A stretch of DNA of 64,000 bases from Isoptericola croceus (GCF_029382255.1 NZ_JARLLG010000013.1:53199-117198); one strand, 5' to 3'; counted from the first letter of the stretch, positions 1 to 9,304 are shown. Numbers and translations: made by a program. Notes: a model not told the origin generated them from the letters alone.

Positions 1-1460
1 TCGGTGGCCTGGGCGAGCAGCTTCTCGTCCACCTCGGGGTTCGAGTAGTGGTTGCCGAGGAAGTTGTCCGTCAGGAAGAACGGCGACAGGTAGTTCTCCG
101 CGTCGGAGTAGTCCGGGAACCAGCCGAGCTGGAAGATCGGGTAGGCGTCAGCGGAGAAGTCCGAGGCGTAGGTGACCCACTCGGTGGACTGCAGGTTCAC
201 GTCGAACAGGCCGTCGACCTCGAGGGACTCCTCGATCACCGCGTACTCGTCACCCGACGAGGGCCCGTAGCGCTCGGCGACGTACTGGATGTTCAGCTCG
301 ACCGGGGTCTCGATGCCCGCCGCATCGAGCGCGTCAGCCGCGGCCGCGGCGTCGGGGGCACCGGCGCCGTCGCCGTACATCTCCTTGAGCGACTCGGTCG
401 CTCCGGTGACGCCCTCGGGGACGTAGGAGTACAGCGGCGTGAAGGTGCCCTTGTAGACATCCTCGGAGATCGCGTCGCGGTCGATGAGGTGCGCCACCGC
501 CTGACGGACGGCGAGCGCCTTGTCGGCGTCGGCGTCGTCCGCCGTGGCGCCGAAGGGCATGGTGTCGAAGTTGAAGACCAGGTAGCGGATCTCGCCGCCG
601 GGCCCGTCGACGACCTGGACGGTGTCCTTGGTGCGCAGGTCCTCGACGTCGGTCGCCGACAGCGTGCGGAAGGCGACGTCGATGTTGCCCTGCTCCACGT
701 CCAGCTTGAGGTTCGACGAGTCGGTGTAGTAGCTGACGTTGATCGTGCCGGTGCGCGGCGCGGCGAGGATGCCGGCGTAGTCCGGGTTGGCCTGGTACTG
801 GATGAGGTCGTTCACCGAGTACTGGGTGATCGTGTACTGGCCGGCGAACGCGCCGCCGTCCACGATGTCGGCGTCGGCCGTCACCTCGTCGGCCGCGAAG
901 ACCTCCTCGTCGACGATCGGCGCGGCGGGCGAGGACAGGATCTGCGGGAAGATCTGGTCGTTCTCCTCGAGCAGGTTGAAGACGACCGTGAGCTCGTCCA
1001 CGACCTCGACCGAGTCGAGGTTGTACAGGAGGCTCGACGGGCCGTCAGGGTGGGCGATCTCCACCTGGCGGTCGAACGAGAACTTGACGTCGGACGACGT
1101 CAGCTCGTTGCCGTTGGCGAAGGTCAGCCCTTCCTTGAGCACGACCGTGAACTCGGTCGGGGCGGTGAAGTCCGCCGACTCGGCGATGTCGGGCTCGACG
1201 TCGGAGGTCCCGTACGGGGAGTTGAGCAGGAACGGGTAGACCTGGTTCATCACAGCGAACGAGCCATTGTCGTAGGAGCCGGCGGGGTCGATCGACGTGA
1301 CCTGCTCGGTGGTCCCGACCGTGATCGAACCGCCGCCCGCACCGCCACCCCCGTTCGCGCCGTCACCGTCGGAGCCGCCGGAGCAGGCCGTGAGCACGAG
1401 CGCGAGGCTCGCCGTCGACGCGGCGAGCGTGAGTCCTCGAGAGGATCGAATCGTCCTCAT
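1..1460 (-). CDS. ABC transporter substrate-binding lipoprotein (peptide/nickel family 5), 3' end outside window
   Basis: Extracytoplasmic solute-binding protein that should deliver oligopeptides or a similar solute to an ABC importer. The N-terminus is a lipoprotein signal with lipobox LVLTAC (Cys26), followed by a Gly/Ser-rich linker and then SBP_bac_5-type sequence (SITVGTTEQVTSIDPAGSYD, later FANGNELTSSDVKFSFDR and AVRQAVAHLIDRDAI). About 486 codons are visible and family members are usually 500-560, so only a short C-terminal piece is missing at the window edge. The ATG at 1460 has an AAGGGA ribosome-binding site about 6 nt upstream. The permease and ATPase genes would be expected beyond the left edge; the solute cannot be read from the sequence. 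Confidence 0.93.
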   Translation of the reverse strand, partial: MRTIRSSRGLTLAASTASLALVLTACSGGSDGDGANGGGGAGGGSITVGTTEQVTSIDPAGSYDNGSFAVMNQVYPFLLNSPYGTSDVEPDIAESADFTAPTEFTVVLKEGLTFANGNELTSSDVKFSFDRQVEIAHPDGPSSLLYNLDSVEVVDELTVVFNLLEENDQIFPQILSSPAAPIVDEEVFAADEVTADADIVDGGAFAGQYTITQYSVNDLIQYQANPDYAGILAAPRTGTINVSYYTDSSNLKLDVEQGNIDVAFRTLSATDVEDLRTKDTVQVVDGPGGEIRYLVFNFDTMPFGATADDADADKALAVRQAVAHLIDRDAISEDVYKGTFTPLYSYVPEGVTGATESLKEMYGDGAGAPDAAAAADALDAAGIETPVELNIQYVAERYGPSSGDEYAVIEESLEVDGLFDVNLQSTEWVTYASDFSADAYPIFQLGWFPDYSDAENYLSPFFLTDNFLGNHYSNPEVDEKLLAQAT

Positions 1461-1597
1461 GGTGTTCCCTTCTCGATGCGGCCAGAGGGTCGCCCTGGCC
1501 TGTCCACAATGCGGACGTTTCTAGCACGCCGAAATGTCGCCCGAGTCACAGATCGTCGCGGCCGGTGTGAACGTGACCGCATCGTGATGTCCGGGCC

Positions 1598-1603
1598 TAC
1601 CCT
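1598..1603 (+). promoter_or_regulatory. -10 element, leaderless promoter of the CPBP-type gene
   Basis: TACCCT lies 6 nt before the GTG at 1610, so transcription would begin at or next to the start codon. Confidence 0.5.
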
Positions 1604-1609
1604 GGTCCG

Positions 1610-2413
1610 GTGTCCGAACCTGTCCTCGCCCCCACCGCACCCACACCGCGCGAGCGCCGTCGGACAGGCGCCGAGATCTGGATCGTCCTCGGGCTGAGCC
1701 TCGGGCAGAGCGGCGTGTACGCGCTGGTCAACATCGTCGCCAGGCTCACCGCCGAGACCTCGCTCGCCGAGCAGTCCGCCACGCTGAACGCCTCGCGCTC
1801 CCCCCGTCCCTGGCTGGACCTCACGTACCAGCTCCTCGGGATCGCCTTCGCCCTGGTGCCCGTCGCCCTGGCCCTCTACCTGCTCAGCGCGCGCGGGCCG
1901 GGCACGCTGCGCCGCATCGGCCTGGACGCCGCGCGCCCCGGCCGGGACACGGCGTGGGGCCTCGCCCTGGCCGCGCTGATCGGGATCCCGGGACTCGCCT
2001 TCTACGCTCTGGGCCGTGCGCTCGGGATCACCGTGAGCGTGCAGGCCAGCGCGCTGGACGCGCACTGGTGGACGATTCCCGTGCTGATCCTGGCCGCGCT
2101 GCAGAACGGCCTGCTCGAGGAGGTGATCGCCGTCGCCTACCTGACCGAGCGCACCACCGACCTGGGCTGGACACGCCTCAAGATCGTCGTGGCCAGCTCG
2201 CTGCTGCGCGGTTCGTACCACCTGTACCAGGGCATCGGGCCGTTCCTCGGCAACGTCGTGATGGGTCTCGTCTTCTCCTGGTTCTACACCTCGCGATGGG
2301 GCCGGCACCGCATCCTGCCGCTGGTCGTCGCGCACACCGTGCTGGACATCGTCGCCTTCGTCGGTTATGCCCTGATTCCTGCCGAGTGGCGGACGTCCCT
2401 GGGAATCACCTGA
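1610..2413 (+). CDS. CPBP-family intramembrane protein (Abi/CAAX-protease-like)
   Basis: Polytopic membrane protein of 267 residues with about six hydrophobic segments. The CPBP family motifs are present in order: a glutamate pair in LLEEVIAVAYL (E170/E171), a histidine in SSLLRGSYHLYQG, and HTVLD near the C-terminus. The arginine normally found in EExxxR is absent at its usual place, as in many actinobacterial members. Family members are glutamic-type intramembrane proteases or protease-like proteins; a substrate cannot be inferred. The GTG start is preceded by a TACCCT -10 element 6 nt upstream. The gene is followed after 70 bp by a separate promoter for the next gene. Confidence 0.8.
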   Translation: MSEPVLAPTAPTPRERRRTGAEIWIVLGLSLGQSGVYALVNIVARLTAETSLAEQSATLNASRSPRPWLDLTYQLLGIAFALVPVALALYLLSARGPGTLRRIGLDAARPGRDTAWGLALAALIGIPGLAFYALGRALGITVSVQASALDAHWWTIPVLILAALQNGLLEEVIAVAYLTERTTDLGWTRLKIVVASSLLRGSYHLYQGIGPFLGNVVMGLVFSWFYTSRWGRHRILPLVVAHTVLDIVAFVGYALIPAEWRTSLGIT

Positions 2414-2470
2414 GTCCCACGCCACGCCGTACCGGGACGTTTTCGACCGGCTCCGGAGGGCCTGCCGACC

Positions 2471-2476
2471 TAGACT
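2471..2476 (+). promoter_or_regulatory. -10 element, leaderless promoter of the flippase-fusion gene
   Basis: TAGACT lies 7 nt before the ATG at 2484. Confidence 0.5.
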
Positions 2477-2483
2477 CGCGAGC

Positions 2484-5258
2484 ATGTCCCGAGCGCGTGA
2501 GGAGGCCCCTGCGAGCCCCGATGCACCACGCCCGGTGGTGCACGACGTCAGCTCGTTCGTCCCGGACGGCTCACGCCCGCCGACCGGTGCCCTGCGCGCG
2601 CTGTTCTTGAGCGAGAGCCAGCCCGACCGCAACGCCGGGCTGGTGCGGGTCGTCGACAACCCCGAGCAGCGTGTCCGCAACCCCGCCGACCTGCTCGGAC
2701 TCGTCCTCAGCGCTCTCGGGGTCACCCTGGTGCTCGTGCTGTCGGTGGTCGCCCACGGCACCACCGAGGGCGTCACGCAGGACGTGCGCGCGTTCAACAC
2801 CCTCCTCGGCCAGCTGCTCGAGATCCCGGTCGCCCTGCTCGAGGGGCTCGTCACGCTCATCGTCCCGGTCGCGGTGCTCCTGGAGCTCGGCATGCGCCGG
2901 CTCGGACGCCAGGTCGTCGAGTCGATCGCCGCCGCGGCGCTGGGCCTGATCCTCGGTGTGCTCGCGCTCCTGGCCATCGCCCGGCTCGGCAGCGACGAGC
3001 TCGTCCGCACGCTCTCGGTGCTCCGCAACGGCTCCTGGACGATCACCGTCCCCGGCTACGTGTCCGCCATCGCCGGGCTGCTCACCACCGCCGGGCCCCG
3101 CACCCGCCGCCGCACGGTCCGCTGGTCGTGGAACCTGCTCTACGCCGCGCTCGTCGTCGCCCTCATCACCGGACAGGCAGCGCTGCCGGGTGTGCTCGTC
3201 GCCCTGCTCCTGGGCCGGCTCGCCGGCCAGGCGGTGCAGTACGCCTCCGGCGTGCGGTCCGAGCGGGCCTACGGCGGCGACCTCGTCACAGCCGTCCGGC
3301 ACGCCGGCTTCCGGCCCACCGCCCTGGTGCGCGTACGGGGCGTGTCCGCACAGGTGGACGACGACGGCACCGGCGGTCCGGCGACCGGCCCCGGGGCCGC
3401 GCTGCCCGACGACACCGTCACCCATGTCGACGCCGCCGGGGAGGTCACCGGCCGCACCACCCTGCGCGCCATGCTCCGCCACCGCGGCCGGCCCGGCGCC
3501 CGCGGCAGCCGCGGCGAGCCGGGCGACCCGCCCGAGATCCCGTCGTCGGGGGCGCTCGCCGACCCTGCCGCCGTGGCCCTCATCCGGGCCGGCGACACCC
3601 GCGTGTACGCGATGTTCACGCCCGACGGGGACCGCCGGGACGTCGTCGTCCTCGACGGCGACCGGCACGTGCTGGGGATGCTGGCGCGGGCCTGGCGAGC
3701 GCTGCGGCTGCGGGGCCTCGAAGGCCGTGCGCAGGTCTCGCTCAAGGCGGTCGCCGAACGCACCGCGCTGCTGACCTACGCGGCGACCGCGGCCGGCGTG
3801 CGCACGCCGCACCTGCTCGGCGTCGGCGAGGCCGCCGACTCCATCGTGCTGGTCACCGAGCACGCCGAGGGCGCCGTCTCGTGGCGGGACCTGCCGGACG
3901 AGGAGCTGGTGGGCGAGCAGGGCGACCAGATCCTCGCGGCCGCCTGGGAACAGCTGCGCCGCGCCCACGCGGCCGGCCTGACGCACCACGCGCTCAATCC
4001 CGACGTGCTGCTCGTGGGGCGCGGCGACGACGGCCCCCGCGTGTGGCTCACCGGCTGGGAGCAGGGCGAGATCGCGTCGACGACGCTGGGCCGGCGCCTC
4101 GACCTCACCCAGATGCTGGCGCTCCTCGCGCTGCGGGTCGGCGCCTCCCGCGCCGTCGCCTCCGCCGTGCGCGCCCTCCCGGACTCCGACGTGACCGCCG
4201 TCGGGCCGCTGCTGCAGTCCGTCGCGCTGCCGGCACCCACCCGCGTCGCCGTACGTCAGCGCAAGGGCCTGCTGGACGAGCTGCGCGGTGCCCTGGTCGA
4301 ACGGCTCCCGCAGGTCGACGTCCAGCCGCAGAACATCACGCGGTTCGGCGCGCGCACCGTCATCATGCTCACGCTGTTCATCGTGGTGATCACCGCACTG
4401 GTGACCACGATGAACCTCGACGAGATCACCGCGGCGGTGGGCCAGGCCAACCCGTGGTGGATCGTGGTGGCGTTCTGCCTCGGCGCCGTGACCTGGTTCG
4501 GTGCGGCGCTGACGTTCGTGGCGTTCTCGCCGAAGCGGCTGCCGCTGTGGCGGGCCACCCTGACCCAGATGGCCGGCTCGTTCGTCTCCCTCGCCGCGCC
4601 GGCCGGGATCGGGCCGGCAGCGCTCAACCTGCGCATGCTGAACCGGCGCGGGGTCGCGATGCCCATGGCCGTCACGACGGTCGCCCTGGTGCAGGCCTCG
4701 CAGTTCGTCGTGACGGTCCTGCTGCTGGTGGTCCTGTCGATCTTCACCGGCTCGGGCGGGCTCATCGAGCTGCCGTCGATCACCGTGCTCCTCGCGATAG
4801 CGGGCGTCGCCCTGGTCGTCATCGCCACGCTGCTGGTCCCGGCCGTGCGCCGGTGGGCGTGGGAGAAGACTCGGCCGACGCTCGAGCAGGTGTGGCCGCG
4901 CCTGTCGCAGATGCTCGGCCAGCCGGGCAGGCTCGCCGTGGGGATCGGCGGCAACGTGGTCATGTCGCTGGGATACGTCCTGGCGTTCGACGCCTCGTTG
5001 GCGGCGTTCGGACAGTCGCTACGCCTCATCGACGTCGCGGTGATCTACCTGGTCGGCAACGCCCTCGGCGCGCTCATCCCGACCCCGGGCGGCCTGGGCG
5101 GTGTCGAGGCCGCACTCACCGCGGGACTCACCGCCGCGGGCATCCCCGCGTCGATCGCGCTGTCCACCACGATCCTGTTCCGACTGGTCACCTACTGGGG
5201 CCGGGTGCCGTTCGGCTGGATGGCGATGCGCTACCTGGAGCGCAAGGGCGACCTGTGA
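2484..5258 (+). CDS. Membrane protein with central pseudokinase-like domain and C-terminal LPG-synthase-type flippase domain
   Basis: A 924-residue fusion. Residues ~65-250 hold several transmembrane helices. Residues ~340-570 resemble a protein-kinase/aminoglycoside-phosphotransferase fold, but the catalytic loop reads THHALNPDVLL where HxDxxxxN is expected, and the DFG position reads LTGWEQG, so it is probably catalytically dead. From ~residue 615 to the end is the multi-helix PF03706 domain (LPG_synthase_TM/UPF0104), with its signature PTPGGLGGVEAALTAGL. PF03706 proteins translocate lipids or lipid-linked intermediates in MprF-type systems; an aminoacyl-transferase domain is absent here. 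The substrate is unknown. A pseudokinase sensing or binding a nucleotide or lipid next to a flippase is plausible but inferred. Confidence 0.82.
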   Translation: MSRAREEAPASPDAPRPVVHDVSSFVPDGSRPPTGALRALFLSESQPDRNAGLVRVVDNPEQRVRNPADLLGLVLSALGVTLVLVLSVVAHGTTEGVTQDVRAFNTLLGQLLEIPVALLEGLVTLIVPVAVLLELGMRRLGRQVVESIAAAALGLILGVLALLAIARLGSDELVRTLSVLRNGSWTITVPGYVSAIAGLLTTAGPRTRRRTVRWSWNLLYAALVVALITGQAALPGVLVALLLGRLAGQAVQYASGVRSERAYGGDLVTAVRHAGFRPTALVRVRGVSAQVDDDGTGGPATGPGAALPDDTVTHVDAAGEVTGRTTLRAMLRHRGRPGARGSRGEPGDPPEIPSSGALADPAAVALIRAGDTRVYAMFTPDGDRRDVVVLDGDRHVLGMLARAWRALRLRGLEGRAQVSLKAVAERTALLTYAATAAGVRTPHLLGVGEAADSIVLVTEHAEGAVSWRDLPDEELVGEQGDQILAAAWEQLRRAHAAGLTHHALNPDVLLVGRGDDGPRVWLTGWEQGEIASTTLGRRLDLTQMLALLALRVGASRAVASAVRALPDSDVTAVGPLLQSVALPAPTRVAVRQRKGLLDELRGALVERLPQVDVQPQNITRFGARTVIMLTLFIVVITALVTTMNLDEITAAVGQANPWWIVVAFCLGAVTWFGAALTFVAFSPKRLPLWRATLTQMAGSFVSLAAPAGIGPAALNLRMLNRRGVAMPMAVTTVALVQASQFVVTVLLLVVLSIFTGSGGLIELPSITVLLAIAGVALVVIATLLVPAVRRWAWEKTRPTLEQVWPRLSQMLGQPGRLAVGIGGNVVMSLGYVLAFDASLAAFGQSLRLIDVAVIYLVGNALGALIPTPGGLGGVEAALTAGLTAAGIPASIALSTTILFRLVTYWGRVPFGWMAMRYLERKGDL

Positions 5259-5263
5259 CGCGC

Positions 5264-5303
5264 GAGGGCCCGCCGTCCACGGCAGAGCGGACGGCGGGCC
5301 CTC
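5264..5303. terminator. Bidirectional hairpin terminator between flippase-fusion gene and HU
   Basis: A perfect 15-bp stem (5264-5278 with 5289-5303) and a 10-nt loop sit between two convergent genes. The stem is almost entirely G/C and lacks a clear U-tract, as is common in high-GC genomes. Confidence 0.8.
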
Positions 5304-5330
5304 GGGGTGCTGACCGTGGTCAGCGGGACG

Positions 5331-5612
5331 TCACTTGGCGACGGCCTTCTTCAGCAGCGAGCCGGCGCTGATCTTCACGCCGTAGCCCGCGGGGATCTGG
5401 ATCTCCTCGCCGGTGCGCGGGTTGCGGCCCGTGCGGGCGGCACGCTCGACGCGCTCCACCGACAGCAGACCGGTGACCTTGACCGCCTCCCCCTTGCCGA
5501 GGGACTCGATGAGCACCTCCTGCAGGGCGTTGAGCGCAGCCTCGGCGTCCGACTTGGTCAGGTCGGCCTTGGCGGCGATGGCCGAGGCGAGCTCGGACTT
5601 GTTCAGCGACAT
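5331..5612 (-). CDS. hup: HU-family nucleoid DNA-binding protein
   Basis: A 93-residue protein of standard HU length without the long Lys/Ala-rich tail of mycobacterial HupB. It opens MSLNKSELASAIAAKADLTK, and the beta-arm region carries the HU signature GRNPRTGEEIQIPAGYGVKI. It compacts DNA as a dimer. The ATG at 5612 has AGAAGGGA upstream, so unlike many neighbours this mRNA has a Shine-Dalgarno leader. It stands alone, convergent with the flippase fusion. Confidence 0.96.
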   Translation of the reverse strand: MSLNKSELASAIAAKADLTKSDAEAALNALQEVLIESLGKGEAVKVTGLLSVERVERAARTGRNPRTGEEIQIPAGYGVKISAGSLLKKAVAK

Positions 5613-5775
5613 GTGAATCCCTTCTCCGGATCACGACGTGCGAGACCCGCACGTCGTCACGTTCTCGGTCGGTCCGGCGCGAACCGGTGGACCGGGAACA
5701 CACTAAGGAACATCCGCACGTTCCTGCGACTTTTGCGCCCTTCGGCGTGGCTCGCAGGCCGCTCGGACAGCTCGG

Positions 5776-6510
5776 TCAGGCCTGCGGACCCTCCCGCGGT
5801 GCACGCGGAGCGGTCTCGTGCAGGCGGCGGCGCGAACGGGCGACGAGCACGCCGGCCGCACCGATCAGCGCCACCAGGGCCGCTCCGTAGACCAGCGGCA
5901 TCGCGTCGCCCGCCCCGTCCACGCCGGTCCCGGCCGCCGTGGGCGAGGGCGACGGCGTGGCCGCCGCCCCGGCATCCTGCCCGCCGTCCGCCACCGACCC
6001 CGAGGCCTCGGCGCCCGGTTCGGCGCCCGGTTCGGCCTGCGCGGCGACGGAGTAGGTGTACTCCCCCTCGACCGGGTGGCCGTCCGACGAGACGACACGC
6101 CACTGCACCAGGTGCTCCCCCGGCTCGTCCGACGGCGGGAACGTCGCGGTGACGATCTCGCCGTCGACGGCGACCTCGGCGTCGGCGTCGCCGGTGGGCG
6201 TGGTGACACGCACCTGGGTGCCGTCCGCGATGACCTCGCCGCTGAACGTCAGGGTGAGGACGTCGACCGGGGCGTCGAGCTCGGCGTCCGCGGCCGGGTC
6301 CGAGGAGACGAGGTGGTCGTGGGCGCCCGCGGGCGACGCCGACAGGATGCCCACCGCAGCCCCGCCGACCGCCGTCAGGAGCATCGCGAGCGCCACGATG
6401 GCCGCGACGACCCGGCCGCGGTTCTTGCGCACGGGCTTCCAGTCCGGTCCGGACGAACGCCCGGCAGGGTGCTGGGGGGCAGGCTGGGAGCCTGCGGGTT
6501 TCTGCGCCAC
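5776..6510 (-). CDS. CopC-domain copper-resistance-type protein, C-terminally membrane-anchored
   Basis: 244 residues: a cytoplasmic stretch, a signal/anchor helix (~residues 34-58), then a CopC domain that begins with a histidine after signal cleavage (SPAGAHDHLVSSDPAA, H64). The conserved DGHPVEGEYTYSV region supplies a second Asp/His pair. A Pro/Ala/Gly-rich linker and one C-terminal helix followed by RSRRR complete the protein. This is the YcnJ/CopC-CopD N-terminal type, which binds Cu(II) outside the membrane; no CopD domain is fused or adjacent. The open frame extends upstream to 6594, but that start would overlap nadE. GTG at 6510, 6 nt behind a TATGGT element, leaves a 70-bp divergent promoter region. 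Confidence 0.85.
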   Translation of the reverse strand: MAQKPAGSQPAPQHPAGRSSGPDWKPVRKNRGRVVAAIVALAMLLTAVGGAAVGILSASPAGAHDHLVSSDPAADAELDAPVDVLTLTFSGEVIADGTQVRVTTPTGDADAEVAVDGEIVTATFPPSDEPGEHLVQWRVVSSDGHPVEGEYTYSVAAQAEPGAEPGAEASGSVADGGQDAGAAATPSPSPTAAGTGVDGAGDAMPLVYGAALVALIGAAGVLVARSRRRLHETAPRAPREGPQA

Positions 6511-6516
6511 GGAGCG

Positions 6517-6522
6517 ACCATA
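6517..6522 (-). promoter_or_regulatory. -10 element, leaderless promoter of the CopC-like gene
   Basis: On the minus strand TATGGT lies 6 nt before the GTG at 6510. Confidence 0.45.
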
Positions 6523-6580
6523 TCCGGGCCGGAGGGCCTTCAGCGAACATGGGGGCCGCGACGTCGGGCACACTCGGAGG

Positions 6581-8629
6581 GTGGACTTCCGCAACGCCTA
6601 CGCCCACGGCTTCGCCCGCGTCGCCGCCTGCACCGTGCCCGTCACCGTCGCCGACCCGGCAGCGAACGCCGCCGCGATCCTCGCCGAGGCCCGCGCGTGC
6701 CACGACGACGGCGTCGCCGTCGCCGTGTTCCCCGAGCTCACCGTGTCCGGTTACGCGCTCGACGACCTGCACCTGGCCGACACGCTGCTGGAGGCCGTGG
6801 ACGACGCCCTGCAGCAGATCGTCGAGGCCAGCGCCGACCTGCGGCCCCTGCTCGTGGTGGGCGCCCCGCTGGAGGTGGACGGGCGCGTGCTGAACTGCGC
6901 CGTCGTCGTCCAGGGAGGCCGCGTGCTCGGCGTCGCGCCGAAGTCGTACCTGCCGACCTACCGCGAGTTCTACGAGCAGCGCTGGTTCGCCGCCGGGGCC
7001 GACCGGCGCGGCGGCACCGTCCGGCTGCCGTTCGCCGACGACGACGTGCCGTTCGGTCCCGACCTGCTGTTCCGTGCCGCGGACGTCGCCGGGCTGGCCG
7101 TGCACGTCGAGGTGTGCGAGGACATGTGGGTCCCCGTGCCGCCGTCCGCCGAGGCGGCGCTGGCCGGCGCCACGGTGCTGCTCAATCTCTCGGCGAGCCC
7201 CATCACAATCGCCCGGGCTGAGGACCGGCGGCTCATGGTGCGCTCGGCGTCCTCCCGGTGCCTCGCCGCGTACGTCTACGCCGCCGCGGCCCAGGGCGAG
7301 TCCACCACCGACCTGTCCTGGGACGGGCAGACCATGGTCTACGAGGCCGGTGACCTGCTGGCCGAGACCGAGCGGTTCCCCGACGGCCCACGGCGCGCCG
7401 TCGCGGACGTCGATCTCGACCGGCTGCGTCAGGACCGCCTGCGCCAGGGGACGTTCGACGACAACCGGCGCGCGCTCGGCCACCGGACCCAGGGCTTCCG
7501 GACCGTCGAGTGGTCGGTGCACCCGCCGTCGGGCGACGTGGGGCTGCGGCGCAAGGTGGACCGCTTCCCGTTCGTGCCCGACGACGCCGCGCGGCTCGCC
7601 CTCGACTGCTACGAGGCGTACAACATCCAGGTCACGGGCCTGGAGAAGCGGCTGTCGGCCATCGGGCAGCCCCAGGTGATCATCGGGGTCTCGGGCGGGC
7701 TGGACTCCACGCACGCACTCGTCGTCGCCGCCCAGGCGATGGACCGCCTGGGACGGCCGCGCACGGACGTCCACGCGGTCACGATGCCGGGGTTCGCGAC
7801 GTCGCCCGAGACGAAGGACCGCGCCACCCGCCTGGCCACCGCGCTCGGCGTGCGGTTCGAGGAGCTGGACATCCGGCCTGCGGCGACGCAGATGCTGCGC
7901 GACCTCGGGCACCCGGCGGGCGAGGGCGAGCCGGAGTACGACGTGACGTTCGAGAACGTCCAGGCCGGGCTGCGCACCGACTACCTGTTCCGGATCGCAA
8001 ACCATCGCGGCGGGATCGTGCTGGGCACGGGCGACCTGTCCGAGCTCGCGCTCGGCTGGTGCACCTATGGCGTGGGCGACCAGATGTCGCACTACGCGGT
8101 CAACACGGGCGTGCCGAAGACCCTGATCCAGCACCTCATCCGATGGGTCGCCGACTCCGAGGACTTCCCCGTCGAGGTGGGCGACGTGCTGCGCGAGATC
8201 GTGGTGCAGGAGATCAGCCCCGAGCTCGTGCCCGTCGGGGCCGGCGAGACACCGCAGTCCACCGAGGCCGCCGTCGGACCGTACGCGCTGCAGGACTTCA
8301 CGCTGTACTGGACGCTGCGGCACGGGCTGCGGCCGAGCAAGATCGCGTTCCTGGCCTGGCACGCGTGGCGCGACGCCGAGGCCGGCGAGTGGCCGCCGAA
8401 CTACCCGCACGACGAACGCTCCGTCTACGACCTGGCCGAGATCCGCCGCTGGCTCGTGGTGTTCGTGCGACGGTTCTTCACCTCGCAGTTCAAGCGCTCG
8501 GCGCTGCCGAACGGCCCGAAGGTCTCGCCCGGCGGCACGATGTCGCCGCGCGGCGACTGGCGGATGCCCTCGGACGCGTCGCCCGCAGCGTGGCTGCGCG
8601 AGATCGAGGAGAACGTCCCGGAGGCGTAG
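6581..8629 (+). CDS. nadE: Glutamine-dependent NAD(+) synthetase
   Basis: Last step of NAD synthesis: amidates deamido-NAD using ammonia released from glutamine. 682 residues, close to the ~679 of the mycobacterial enzyme. The N-terminal glutaminase (nitrilase fold) shows Glu52 (FPELTVSGY), Lys121 (APKSYLPTYREFYEQRWF) and Cys179 (VEVCEDMWVP). The C-terminal synthetase has the pyrophosphatase loop SGGLDST from residue 371. The start VDFRNAYAHGF matches the usual N-terminus. A GGAGG abuts the GTG too closely to act normally, and CACACT lies 6 nt upstream, so the mRNA may be leaderless. Divergent from the CopC gene. Confidence 0.97.
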   Translation: MDFRNAYAHGFARVAACTVPVTVADPAANAAAILAEARACHDDGVAVAVFPELTVSGYALDDLHLADTLLEAVDDALQQIVEASADLRPLLVVGAPLEVDGRVLNCAVVVQGGRVLGVAPKSYLPTYREFYEQRWFAAGADRRGGTVRLPFADDDVPFGPDLLFRAADVAGLAVHVEVCEDMWVPVPPSAEAALAGATVLLNLSASPITIARAEDRRLMVRSASSRCLAAYVYAAAAQGESTTDLSWDGQTMVYEAGDLLAETERFPDGPRRAVADVDLDRLRQDRLRQGTFDDNRRALGHRTQGFRTVEWSVHPPSGDVGLRRKVDRFPFVPDDAARLALDCYEAYNIQVTGLEKRLSAIGQPQVIIGVSGGLDSTHALVVAAQAMDRLGRPRTDVHAVTMPGFATSPETKDRATRLATALGVRFEELDIRPAATQMLRDLGHPAGEGEPEYDVTFENVQAGLRTDYLFRIANHRGGIVLGTGDLSELALGWCTYGVGDQMSHYAVNTGVPKTLIQHLIRWVADSEDFPVEVGDVLREIVVQEISPELVPVGAGETPQSTEAAVGPYALQDFTLYWTLRHGLRPSKIAFLAWHAWRDAEAGEWPPNYPHDERSVYDLAEIRRWLVVFVRRFFTSQFKRSALPNGPKVSPGGTMSPRGDWRMPSDASPAAWLREIEENVPEA

Positions 8630-8656
8630 TCGGCTCCGTTGCGTGAACGGCCCCGG

Positions 8657-9223
8657 CTACCGGCCTGCGACGCCCCGGCGCTGGCCGGCGCGCCAAGCGA
8701 CTGTCGCCCAGAGTGCGCTCCAGAGCAGGCCGGCACCCATGACCCAGAGGGAGATCCGCATGTCGTCCTCGCCGTGCCGCGCCCCATGCACAGCGTCCGT
8801 GCCCTCCATCACCAGGTGCGGATCTCTCGGGTCGTACAGCACGTCGAACGTTCCCGAGTACGGACCACCCGTCACGACCGTCCACTCCTCGTGCGGGATC
8901 CCGGCCGTGTCGATACCGGTGTGCTGCAGCTCACTTCGCTGAGCCCCGGCCGGATAGTCGACGGCTGCTTCGACGACGGCGGACTCCGACCGGGAGCGAC
9001 CATGGACCCGGACGTCGACGAAGACCCGGGCATCGTGCGCAGTCGTCCGGTCCCCGCGGTCGACAAGCCGCTGGGCGTCGCGGGTGGCAACGAAATCGTC
9101 CCATGCGGCCAACGCTCCGACACCGGCGAGAAGGATCCCGAAGAACACAACGGAGACGAGGCTCTCTGATCTTCGTCGAGAGGACCCGTACGCCGACTGG
9201 CGGGCGGTTCGTCGCTTGGCCAC
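8657..9223 (-). CDS. Two-helix membrane protein, paralogue A of the gene at 9963-10490
   Basis: I do not recognise a named family. 188 residues: a basic cytoplasmic N-terminus (KRRTARQSAYGSSRRR), a helix at ~20-40, an external domain of ~110 residues, and a second helix near 160-178 with a short basic tail. The external part contains GGPYSGTFDVLYDPRDPHLVM, matched by SGPYAGTFDVLHEPGDVEQVM in the gene at 9963-10490, so the two are paralogues with the same topology (resembling DUF3592-type two-helix proteins). It is transcribed leftwards, toward the end of nadE. Start chosen as the first ATG; not independently supported. Confidence 0.7.
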   Translation of the reverse strand: MAKRRTARQSAYGSSRRRSESLVSVVFFGILLAGVGALAAWDDFVATRDAQRLVDRGDRTTAHDARVFVDVRVHGRSRSESAVVEAAVDYPAGAQRSELQHTGIDTAGIPHEEWTVVTGGPYSGTFDVLYDPRDPHLVMEGTDAVHGARHGEDDMRISLWVMGAGLLWSALWATVAWRAGQRRGVAGR

Positions 9224-9304
9224 GTCGGCGTCTCCCCTCTCTGCTGGTCGACGCTAGCGCATCCAGGATCGGGCGACCTACGCGGCAGAATGCGGCCGGC
9301 GGCG

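Noticed and set aside
48-1697. Plus-strand open frame of 549 codons opposite the substrate-binding protein
   Set aside because: The minus strand encodes a lipoprotein signal and a family-5 binding domain.
5657-8410. 917-codon minus-strand open frame through nadE
   Set aside because: Shadow of nadE and CopC; Arg/Gly/Val-rich with no recognisable fold.
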